From positions 1-64,000 of the forward strand of contig NZ_CADFEB010000011.1 of the NCBI RefSeq assembly GCF_902833085.1: 64,000 bases of DNA. The letters run 5' to 3'. The notes below the pieces were generated by a model. The model worked only from the letters and a program-made list of their open reading frames with translations. It was not told the origin of the DNA and made no database searches. A program made the translations under genes and the position numbers. The DNA comes from Burkholderia ubonensis. Its GTDB lineage: Bacteria; Pseudomonadota; Gammaproteobacteria; Burkholderiales; Burkholderiaceae. Shown here piece by piece: positions 8,349 through 17,700 of this stretch. How positions within the stretch are numbered: position 1 is the stretch's first letter; each line of letters starts with the position of its first letter.

Positions 8349-8747
8349 ATGGATTGCAAGTACCTGTACATCGACAACATCAAGATCAACTTCGTGCGCC
8401 GCACGATCGAGATCGACGACAAGCTGGTCGACGTGACGCCGCGCGAATTCGACGTCGTCGAATTCCTGCTCGACAACATGAACAAGATCGTGCCGCGCCA
8501 GGTCATCCAGGAAGCGGTCTGGGGCCGCGAACTCGGCGTGTCGTCGCGCACGCTCGACACGCACATCTCGCGCATCCGCGCGAAGCTGCGCCTCGACCAT
8601 GACAAGAACCTGCGGATCATCCCGATCTACGCGGTCGGCTATCGGCTCGTGCTGTTCGGCGCGGCAATGACGCACGTCGAGCGTCACGATCCGGCGCCCG
8701 CCGTGCGCGCCGTGTCGCAGCACGACAGGGTCGCCGACTACGCCTGA
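8349..8747 (+). CDS. OmpR/PhoB-type winged-helix DNA-binding protein lacking a receiver domain
   Basis: 132 residues from the ATG at 8349 (GAGGG 5 bases upstream); the frame is open further up but that part lacks family features. The whole protein is a Trans_Reg_C winged helix: beta strands (KYLYIDNIKINFVRRTIEID), then LVDVTPREFDVVEFLLDN, the recognition region SSRTLDTHISRIRAKLRL and the wing IIPIYAVGYRLVLFG. There is no receiver domain and no phosphorylation site. Stand-alone proteins of this fold (HilA- or ToxR-like) and HrpG-type regulators control type III secretion elsewhere. Its position just ahead of sctQ makes it the best local candidate activator of the T3SS promoters, by inference. 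Confidence 0.88.
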   Translation: MDCKYLYIDNIKINFVRRTIEIDDKLVDVTPREFDVVEFLLDNMNKIVPRQVIQEAVWGRELGVSSRTLDTHISRIRAKLRLDHDKNLRIIPIYAVGYRLVLFGAAMTHVERHDPAPAVRAVSQHDRVADYA

Positions 8748-8822
8748 GCGCTCCCCGGCCGCCGCACCGCGCGCCTGCGGAATCCGGGCGCGCGGCGCGG
8801 CGGCCGCCGCATCGCGTCCCGC

Positions 8823-8909
8823 TTCGTAAATCCGCGCCGCTCCCGTCGCCGCTCGCCTCGCGCGACTACGAATTCCGTCGCGACGCATCGCCCCGCCCGT
8901 CCCTACAAT
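8823..8909 (+). promoter_or_regulatory. Conserved T3SS promoter, sctQ copy
   Basis: TTCGTAA (8823-8829), 36 bases, CTACGAA (8866-8872), 31 bases, then a -10-like TACAAT (8904-8909). The same elements at the same spacing occur before the giant gene and before sctV. No good -35 is seen 17 bases upstream of the -10, which fits an activator-dependent promoter. Confidence 0.75.
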
Positions 8910-8991
8910 CGACGCAGCTGCCGCACGCACCCCGCGCCGCCGGCCTTCCAACAACCCGTCGTCCCGACGCCGAAACCGCCCCGATCCCGCC

Positions 8992-10140
8992 TTGCACGCG
9001 CTGTCCCTGACGAATGCCGACGCCGGCGACGCCGCGGATCTGGCCTCGCCTCTCGCCCCCGCGCCTTCCATCGCAGCCGCGGTCCCGCTCGACGCGTCGC
9101 CGCATCTGCCGCGCCTGTCCGCCGCCGCCGCGCGCGGGCTGTCGTATGCATACGGCGCGACGGCCGCCGTGCCGCTCACGCTCGGCGACCACGCGTACGA
9201 GGCGCGGTGGCGCGTCGACGCGGAACCCGCTGCCGACGCGCACGCATACCGCTTCGTCGTCGGCCCGGCGACCGGCACGCTGTGGATCGATCCCGCCGCC
9301 GAAGCCGAATGGCTCGGCGACGCGGCCGATCCCGCCGTCCCGGCCGTGATCCGCGCGGCGCTGCTCGCCGATCTGGGCGCAACGCTGACCGCCGCCTTGC
9401 AGGCCGCGACGCGGCAGCGCGTCGAGTTGCTGCTGCCGCCGCCGTCGCCGCCCGCGTGGCGCGCGGCCCCGGCCGCGCTGCGTTTCGAGCTGCGCCGCGC
9501 CGACGGCGCGTGGCGCTGCCATGGCGCGGTGCTGTTCGACGCGCCGGACGCGCTTGCGGTGTTCTTCGCCGAGCGCCCCGCCGCACGGCCCGACGCGCGC
9601 GCCGTCTACGCCAGCCTGCCGGTGCCGCTCGTGTTCGAGATCGGCCGCACCGAACTGACGACGGCCGAGCTGGCCGACGTCGTCGCCGGCGACATCATCG
9701 CGATCGAGCACTGGCGCGCGCACGAACAGAACCTGCTGTGCGTCGCGCGGCTGCCGGCCGCGCCCGCATGGGAAATCACCGGACGGCCGTCCGGCAACCG
9801 GCTGACCGTCGAACGAATCAGGGAGATGCCCTTGGAACCGACCCGCACCGACACCCCGCCCACCCTGTCGCCCGATGCGCCGCCCCATGAAGCGCCGCGC
9901 ACGCTCGACGCGCTCGCGGTGGACTTGCGCTTCGAGCTGCCGTCGACGTCGATGCCGCTCGGCGAACTCGCCGTGCTGCAGCCGGGTGCGGTGATCGAGC
10001 TGCAGCAGGGCATCAACCAGAGCGTGATCCATCTCGTCGCGAACGGGATGCTGATCGGCACCGGCCACCTGATCGCGGTCGGCCAGAAGCTCGGCGTGCG
10101 CGTCGTCACGCTCACGCAACCCGCGCCGCGCGAGCGCTGA
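8992..10140 (+). CDS. sctQ: T3SS cytoplasmic-ring (sorting platform) protein SctQ
   Basis: 382 residues. SctQ builds the cytoplasmic ring that, with SctK, SctL and SctN, sorts substrates. Residues about 210-265 and 305-375 match the two SPOA (FliN-like) domains (LPVPLVFEIGRTELTTAELADVVAGDIIAIE; LGELAVLQPGAVIEL). The N-terminal half is Ala-rich and poorly conserved, as usual. The start is uncertain: there is no in-frame ATG before codon 279, and the TTG at 8992 has no clear ribosome-binding site. An internal start is possible near 9826-9834. It is the first gene of sctQ-sctR-transglycosylase, 3 bases before sctR. Confidence 0.9.
   Translation: MHALSLTNADAGDAADLASPLAPAPSIAAAVPLDASPHLPRLSAAAARGLSYAYGATAAVPLTLGDHAYEARWRVDAEPAADAHAYRFVVGPATGTLWIDPAAEAEWLGDAADPAVPAVIRAALLADLGATLTAALQAATRQRVELLLPPPSPPAWRAAPAALRFELRRADGAWRCHGAVLFDAPDALAVFFAERPAARPDARAVYASLPVPLVFEIGRTELTTAELADVVAGDIIAIEHWRAHEQNLLCVARLPAAPAWEITGRPSGNRLTVERIREMPLEPTRTDTPPTLSPDAPPHEAPRTLDALAVDLRFELPSTSMPLGELAVLQPGAVIELQQGINQSVIHLVANGMLIGTGHLIAVGQKLGVRVVTLTQPAPRER
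9820..9834 (+). promoter_or_regulatory. Possible internal translation start producing a C-terminal SctQ fragment
   Basis: Within sctQ, an AGGGAG sequence at 9820-9825 lies directly before an in-frame ATG (9826) and 6 bases before an in-frame TTG (9832). Starting there would give a product of about 102-104 residues containing only the last SPOA domain. YscQ, SpaO and Spa33 are known to make such a second product by internal initiation. Confidence 0.45.
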
Positions 10141-10143
10141 CCG

Positions 10144-10818
10144 ATGGGCAGCCTGCCGAATCCCGTCGCGCTGATCGCGGTGATCGCCGCGCTCGGCATC
10201 GCGCCGTTCGCCGCGCTGATGGTGACGAGCTACACGAAGCTCGTCGTCGTGCTCGGCCTGCTGCGCTCCGCGCTCGGCATCCAGCAGGTGCCGCCGAACC
10301 TCGTGCTGAACGGCATCGCGCTGATCCTGTCGCTGTTCATCATGGCGCCGGTCGGCATGTCGATCCGCGACGCACTGCAGCAGCGGCATTTCGATGCGTC
10401 GGGGCAGCTGTCGACCGCGGACGTCGGCGCGCTCGCCGACGCCGCGCTGCCGCCGATCAAGGATTTCCTCGTATCGCACACGCGGCAGCGCGACCGCGAA
10501 TTCTTCGTGCGCACCGCGACGTCGGTATGGCCGAAAAACCGCGCGGACGGCATCAAGGACGACGACCTGCTCGTGCTGGTGCCGAGCTTCACGCTCGCCG
10601 AGCTGACGAAGGCATTCCAGATCGGCTTCGTGATCTACATCGTGTTCATCGTCGTCGACCTGCTGGTCGCGAACATCCTGCTCGCGCTCGGCATGCAGAT
10701 GATCTCGCCGACGACGATCTCGGTGCCGTTCAAGCTGCTGCTGTTCGTCGCGCTCGACGGCTGGGCGATGCTCGTGCACGGGCTCGTGCTGTCGTACCGC
10801 GTGGCGGGCGCGGGATGA
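10144..10818 (+). CDS. sctR: T3SS export apparatus protein SctR
   Basis: 224 residues. SctR (YscR/HrcR/FliP family) forms five subunits of the inner-membrane export gate with SctS and SctT. The family segments are clear: FAALMVTSYTKLVVVLGLLRSALGIQQVPPN, LVPSFTLAELTKAFQIGFVIYIVFIVVDLLVANILLALGMQM and ISVPFKLLLFVALDGW (parts of longer conserved blocks). About four membrane helices. It starts 3 bases after sctQ and its stop overlaps the next start (ATGA). sctS and sctT are not next to it but lie in the opposite operon. Confidence 0.96.
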   Translation: MGSLPNPVALIAVIAALGIAPFAALMVTSYTKLVVVLGLLRSALGIQQVPPNLVLNGIALILSLFIMAPVGMSIRDALQQRHFDASGQLSTADVGALADAALPPIKDFLVSHTRQRDREFFVRTATSVWPKNRADGIKDDDLLVLVPSFTLAELTKAFQIGFVIYIVFIVVDLLVANILLALGMQMISPTTISVPFKLLLFVALDGWAMLVHGLVLSYRVAGAG

Positions 10819-11555
10819 ACGCGCGCCGCCTGCGAACATTCGCCGCGTGCCTGTGCGCGCTGGCCCTGCTCGCGTGCCTGCCGCCGCGCGTCGCGCAGGC
10901 AGCCGGCGGCGGCGCCGCTTTCGCGCAACTGGCGCGCGCCTGCGCGCCGAACGTCGATCCCGCGACGCTCGCCGCGCTCGTGCGCACCGAGTCGGGCTTC
11001 AATCCGTATGCGATCGGCGTGGTCGGCGGGCACCTGACGCACCAGCCCGCGTCGCTCGACGAGGCGCGCGCGACCGCGCGCGAGCTGTCGTCGCGCGGCT
11101 TCAGCTACAGCGTCGGCCTCGCGCAGGTGAACGAACGCAATTTCGCGAAATACGGGCTCGATGAAGCGACGATGTTCGAGCCGTGCCGCAACCTGCAGGC
11201 CGGCGGCGCGATCCTGACCGAATGCTTCGCGCGCTCATCGGGCACCGGCCGCGCCACGCAGGCCGCATTGCGCGCGGCGCTGTCGTGCTACTACAGCGGC
11301 AACTTCACGACCGGCTTCTCGAGCGGCTACGTGAGCCGCGTCGTCGCGAGTGCGCAGCGCAACGCGCGCGAAGGCGGCGTCGAACCGATTCCCGTCGTGA
11401 GCGATACGCCGCCGCCCGAACGCGCGCGCCGCCTGCCGTCGCCCGCCGCGTTCGCGGATGCGCCGTCGTGCCATGCGCGCCCGGTGGTGATGATGTGCCG
11501 CGGGCTGCCGGCGAACCAGGCGAAGCGGCTCTGCGTGCGGTGTCTCGATCAGTGA
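10815..11555 (+). CDS. T3SS-associated lytic transglycosylase (VirB1/IpgF-like)
   Basis: 246 residues from the ATG overlapping the sctR stop. It has a signal peptide (LLACLPPRVAQA) and an SLT domain (about 30-170). The catalytic Glu is in LVRTESGFNPYAIG, followed by SYSVGLAQVNERNF and CYYSGNF. Such periplasmic enzymes cut glycan strands so that the secretion apparatus can cross the wall. The C-terminal tail (after about 190) is Pro/Arg-rich with four Cys (SCHARPVVMMCRG, LCVRCLDQ), which may form disulphides. Coupling with sctQR supports a secretion-specific role. Confidence 0.93.
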   Translation: MNARRLRTFAACLCALALLACLPPRVAQAAGGGAAFAQLARACAPNVDPATLAALVRTESGFNPYAIGVVGGHLTHQPASLDEARATARELSSRGFSYSVGLAQVNERNFAKYGLDEATMFEPCRNLQAGGAILTECFARSSGTGRATQAALRAALSCYYSGNFTTGFSSGYVSRVVASAQRNAREGGVEPIPVVSDTPPPERARRLPSPAAFADAPSCHARPVVMMCRGLPANQAKRLCVRCLDQ

Positions 11556-11607
11556 CGACGTGCGGCGCGGGCCGCCGTGCGCCGATCGAACGCCAGGCCG
11601 CGCGCGC

Positions 11608-11694
11608 CTCGTAGCACGCGTCGCGCGCGCGTCCCGACCGCGCCGCCACGCTACGAAACAGCGGCATGCCGGCCGCGATGCGTCTCCTTACACT
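11608..11694 (+). promoter_or_regulatory. Conserved T3SS promoter, giant-gene copy
   Basis: CTCGTAG (11608-11614), 36 bases, CTACGAA (11651-11657), 31 bases, then TACACT (11689-11694). Same layout as at sctQ and sctV. The inferred transcript start is about 60 bases before the ATG at 11764. Confidence 0.75.
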
Positions 11695-11763
11695 TGAACG
11701 CTGGCGGCGCGGCGTACCGTGCGCCGGGTGCCCCGCGCGTCGCGCGGCTCAACGGAGACGAGC

Positions 11764-14700
11764 ATGCTGTTGATCGATGGATTGGGACTGGGCGTCAACT
11801 GGCAGCGCTTCCTGTCGGAAACGCTGAATCCTGTCGTCGCGCCCCCGCCCCCGCCGCCACCGCCGAAACAGGACGATCCGGCAGCCGGCCCCGCGAACCC
11901 GGTCATCGCCCCGCCGATTCCCGTCAACGCGTCGGTGTTCACCGATCCGTCGAAGCCGACCAACGCGGAGATCGCCGACGCGACGTCGCTGATGCAGCGC
12001 ATGGCCGCGCAATACACGGCGCCGCCGCCCGACATCACCGTCGAGAACAAGACGACGCAAGCAGTGCGGCAGGCAATCCAGGACGCGCAGACGAAATACG
12101 ACGACGCATCGACGGCGCTGCAGGGCGCGCAGAACGTGCTGCACGTGGTCAACCGCGATCCCGAATCGACGCCCGATGCCCGCAAGGCCGCGCAGGCCGA
12201 TTATGCGAAAGCGCGTACGGCGGCCGACTCCGCCCAGCGCGAACTGAACGTGACGACCGACGCCGGCTACACGATCCTGTACCAGGAACAGGCCGACGCG
12301 GACAAGCCGTCAGGCATCCAGATCGACGACGACGGCAACGTGACGAACCCGGGCGACGCGCAGAACGCGGCCAACGACAAGCTCAAGACGCTGCAGGCCA
12401 CGTTTCCCGACCACGCGAACGACCCGAAGTGGGTACCGAAGCCGGGTGACTGCAAGACCCCTGAGCAATCGAAGCTTTACGACGACTGGCGAAGCGCCGA
12501 CGCGCACGCGGCCGCCGGTACCGCGAAATACTTTGCGGATCTGTCGAACGCGTACCTCGCCCGTACGCAGCTCCAGTCGTACCTCGTCGACCCCGACTAC
12601 AAGGCGGCACTCGACGCAGGCATCGGCGGGCTGAACACCGCGTTGGCGGACCAGAAACTGCAGGTGAACCTGCCGGAGGCCCCCGAATCGGCGGACGCGG
12701 CGCAAAAGGCCGTCACGGCCGCGGCGAAATCGGCGAACAGCACGAACGCGGCGGTCGCCGCGGCCAACGACGCCATCGCGCTCGCGCAGGCGCAGCAGAA
12801 ATTCGACGTGGTCGCTGGCAAGCAGGGAACGGTGATCGTCGCGCCGAACTCGGTATCGGACGCGAACGCCGCGCTCAAGCGCGCGCAGACGGCCGCGAAC
12901 ACGAGCGGCGGCTATCTGCAGATGCTCGCCGCGCAGCAACAGGTCGACCACGCACAGAACGACTGCACGGCCGCCCAGCAGGCGTCCGACAAGTGGCACA
13001 AGGACAACCCGCAGCCGCCGCACCTGCCGCCCGTCGACGCGAAGGTCGATCTCGATCTCGCCGACGCGTACGCGAAGCTCGACAAGGCGAAGCAGCAGGC
13101 AAGCATCGCGCACGACAGTTTCGTCGCCGCGTACGGTGCGACGCTCGCGCAACAGTACGACGATCAGGCGACGAAGATCAGCGCGCAGGTGAAGGCGCAG
13201 CAACCGCTGCTGAAGCCGTTTTCCCGGCAACCGCCGCAATTGACGTCGGCCGCCGCCGGCGCCGCGCCGGGCACGAGCCCGTTCACGGCCTTCCCGCCTC
13301 CTGAGCCGACCGGCAAGCATCCCGCGTCGTCGCAGCCGATCCTGCCGCTGCTCGACCCGTCGCGATCGACGACGCCGCTGCCGGCTGCGCCGAGCGGCCC
13401 CACGCAGCTCGATGCCACGCGCCTGCAGGTGGTCGCCGGCGCGCTGCGAATGGCCAGCAACCGGCTGTCGGACGACGTCAATGCGCGTGCAGCCGACGTC
13501 GCACTGAAGAACGCGCAGGACGGCGTCGATCAGGCGAAGCGCGCGCTCGCCGCCAAGCAGAAGCAGTACGACGAATGGGCCGCCGCCAACCCGGCGCCGG
13601 TGCGGCTGCGCACGTTGCCGGACGGCGACGTGATGCCGGCGCCGTCATATCGCCCGAACCTGTATCAATCCGAGCTGAACGACGCGCGCGCCGCCGTCAC
13701 GAAGGCGGAGAACGCCGTTCCGCAACTGCAGCTGCTGCGCGACACGTCGCGCCAGCAGGTCCTGCTCGATCAGTTCGACGCGGGCCTCGACGAGCGGCTG
13801 CGCTATGTCGACGCGAAGTCCGACGCGGCGGACGACTACAAGAAGGCGATGCACGACTTCTACGAAGCGCATCGCACCGAGATGTCGAATTCGATGCTCG
13901 ACGCGGCAAGCCTGAGCACGCAGAACGGCGGCACGATCGCGTTCGGCTCGCTCAGCGAGAACCAGCAGCGCAACCTGATCGGCATCGCGCTCGGGCAACA
14001 GCCGGACGTGCCGGCCGATGCATCGTCGCCATCCGTATCGGCCGCCGACGATTCGAGTGCGCGCTTCGTCGACAAGGACAAGCTGTCGGCGATCGACACC
14101 GTGCGCGACAAACTGCTGTCGGTCGGCGGCGGCAAGAACACGCAGATCAGCGTGCTGCCGATGGTGTATGCCGCGAAGGAAACCGGGACCACGACGAGCG
14201 CGCTGTTCAAGGTAACGGACCAGCACGGCAAAACGCACTACATCGACGAATCGGCCGGCAACTACGACAGCATCGACGACTATCTCGACAGCAACCAGTT
14301 GTCGTCGGACGGCACCGTCGACATCCTGACCGGCCACAACGAGGACGGCTCGCAGCAGCTCGTGTCGAAGGCCGCGCACCACGACAGTCCGCTCGACTCC
14401 GCGCTGAATTTCCTCACGGGCACCGGCGTCAACATGGGGATGCTGCTCGGCGGGATGGCGCTCGAAGTGATCGGCACGGCGCTCGACGGCACGGTGGTCG
14501 GCGCGGTGGTCGGCGTGCCGCTGAACGTCATCGGCGCGGGGATGACCTACACGGCGATCGGTTCCGCGATGACGAAGGCGGGCCTCGATCTCGCCAACCG
14601 CGTCGAGCACGACCAGAGCATCAGCCCGTTCGACGCCGGCGCCCGCGCCGACTACATCAACCTCGTGCCGATGGCGGCCGGCGGGGCCGCGAAACTCGCA

Positions 14701-17700
14701 GGCACGAAGCTGTTCGAGCGCGCGGTCACGACCAAGGTCGCATCGGTCATCGCCAAGGGAGCGGAACGGACGGCGTTCGTGACCGGTGTCGCCGGCGCCG
14801 GCGAGGCGTTCGTCGAATCCGGTGTCGACCTGTTGCAAGGCAATACGAAGGCGGCCGGCGAAGCGTTCGAGTCCGGCGTCATCAATACCGCGCTGATGGG
14901 CGCGGGCGTCGCGAAGCAACGCGCGGTCACGGGCATCCGCACCCGCACCGGACGGCCGATTGCCGCGCACACGACGGATGGCAACGTCGTCAAGGTCGAC
15001 GACCAGACGATCGGGCAAATCCTGAACCAGGACGGCCCCGCGTCGCTGTCGGCCGGCCGCACCCGCGCGACGCTCGACGGCGAGGCCGTGAAGGTCGCGC
15101 CCAACGGCATCCTGATGGTCGGCGACAAGGTGCTGACCTACGAAGACCAGCCGATCCGCGTGCTCGACAAGGTCTCGGCGAAGCGGATGCCGCCCGGCAA
15201 GTCGGTGATGCTCGGCCAGGACGGCACGCTGTCCGTCGTGTCGGCTTCACCGAAAGCCTGGACCCACGGCACGCGAATCGACAGCGTGACGGACACCGGC
15301 GAGCGCATGACGTTCGGCCCGGACGGCGCCATCGGCACGACGTCGAACATCGTCGCGAAGTCGCGGCTCGACCAGGTGGACGAGGTCATCGACCAGGGCA
15401 AGAACCTGCACCACCAGATGCGCGACGCCGTAGCGAGGGAGACGCGCCGCATCCAGCAGGCCGCCGCCGAAGGCGAAAGCGCGAATGCGGCACACGATGC
15501 CCACGGTACGCAGCGCACGAGCGAGGCGCGCGCGCAGGCCGACCGGCAGCACGACGACCTCGGCGCGGACCGCACGACGGCCACCCGCGGCGCCACTGCA
15601 CGCGCCGCCGATATCGACGAAGCGGCCGGCGCCGGCACGCGCACGAAGCCGGACGGCACGCCGCCGCGCGTCAACGTGCGGGTCGTCGACCTGACGGACG
15701 AAGCGCCCGCCACGCGGCCCGCGACCTCCGACCCGGCCGGCATCGCGGTGCCGCGCGGGCCGAGCGTCGAGCCGATGCAGGTCGGCGAGCGCACGGTCTA
15801 TCTCGTGCGCAACGGTGCGGCACCCGATCCGGGCGCGCGTGCGCCGCGTCCGCAGGATCTCGAGGAGCCCGTGATCGTCGTCGCCGGCGAGCACGACGCG
15901 GCACTTGCGCCCGAGCTGGCGAACCGCTGGCAGAAACCCGTCTATGCGGCCGCGCCCGACGCATTCGGCGCCGATGGCCAGTTGCGCGCCGATGCGCGGG
16001 TGCTGCGCTTCGACCCGGAACCGGAAGCAGTGGCGATCGAAAACGGCCCTTCCGGAGCCGCCGCGGCCGACGAAGCATCGCCGGCGTCGTCGCGCCCCGC
16101 TGCGCCCGACGAAACGGTGATCGTGCTGGCCGGCAAGCGCGGCCCGAACGAGCCGGCGATGCCGCGCGCGGTCGCGACGCCCGAACCCGTCACCGCGCAC
16201 GACGGCATCTTCAGCGCGCCGAACCGCGTGCTCGTGGTGGTCAAACCGGACCACCCCGCCATTGCCGAAGCAGCAGCCGAACCCGTGGCGGATCGCGGTA
16301 CGGCCGCCGTCTCTGCGCGCGACGAGACGCCCGCCGAAGCCGCCGGCGGCAAGACCGTCCGCACGCAGGCCGGTGACGCACGCACGCCCCTGCCGACCGA
16401 CGATCCGGCGCGCGCGGCGCCCGCGGACACACCCGGCACCGCGCCGCCCGATTACGCCACCCCGCATCCCGGCTGGATCACGCGGATGCAGATGCGGCTG
16501 GGCGGCGCACCGCTGCCGGAAGCCGTACAAGCGCTCGCGCTGCAGTCGGGCACCCTCGCGACGCAGTTGCGCATGCTACAGGACGCCGGCTGGCGCGTGA
16601 CAATCGGCAAACGCGGCCGCGGCAGCCACGTCGATACGCGCAAGCGCCGCGTGACGATCGACGGCGGCCTCCGTGATGCCGGCAGCATCACGTACGTGCT
16701 CGCGCGCGAGTCGCGCAAGGCCGTCGAGGCGATGGCCGGCGTGCTGGACCACGACTCCGGGCAGCGCGGCGGCTTCACGCGCAAGGCGCTCGAGGCCGAG
16801 GCGCGCGCGCAGATCAGCGCGTTCGAGGCCCGCTACGAAATCAAGCTGGCAACCGGCACCGACATTGCCGCGCACCTCGTTCACCCGGACGCAATCGCGC
16901 GCGAAGGCGCGAACTGGCGCGGACGGTCGCACGACTACGCAGGCACGGTCGACCGGCTGGCGAGCACGCTGGGCGGCGTGCGTACGTCGGGGGCGGACGG
17001 CCCGACCTATCGCGCGTTCTACAACGACGCGTGGTCGCGCCGGAAGGGGCGCGGCGGCATGCCGCGCCGGATGCCCGCGCCGCGGATGGACGAAACCGGC
17101 GCCGCGCCGCGCGGCGTCGCCCGCTTCGACGCGCGCGTCGCCTGGAGTCGCGCGCATGCCGAGATCGCGTCGCCGTACCGCACGGGCGAGCGCCCCGATG
17201 CCGCCGAGCTGGCCGCCGCGCGCACGCGTCATTTCACGATCGACCCCGCGCGCCGCGTGGTCGTGCTGCACGCCGACACGCGCGCGGACGGCACTCTGCT
17301 CGTCGACGGCCAGCCGGTCGGCGCGCACGAATACCTGCTCGAGATGGCGCCGCCGTTCGTGGTGCAGGAAGGCCATGCGATCGTGCTCGCCGCGAAGCAC
17401 GACGGCGCCGCGCATGCGGCGCGGCTCGCGAACCTGTGGCAACGGCCCGTGTATGCCGCGCCCGCGGAGGCGGTCGGCGCGCACGGCGCGCTGCTCGATA
17501 CCGGCACGTTCCACCGTTTCGATCCCGCGCCCGCCGCGCCGCACGATCTCGGCCCGCTGAACGCCGACCCGCTCGGCGTCTATGCGCACGGCGACCGCAA
17601 CGCGCGGGTCGACGTCGCATACGAAGCCGGCGAACTGCTCGGCGCCGGCGGCGAAAAAACCGTATTCGCGCTCGGCGACGACGCCGCACTCGGCCTCTAC

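Noticed and set aside
8748..8991. Classical PIP or hrpII box (TTCG-N16-TTCG) for the sctQ unit
   Set aside because: No pair with that spacing is present; the half-sites found are inverted and 43 bp apart.
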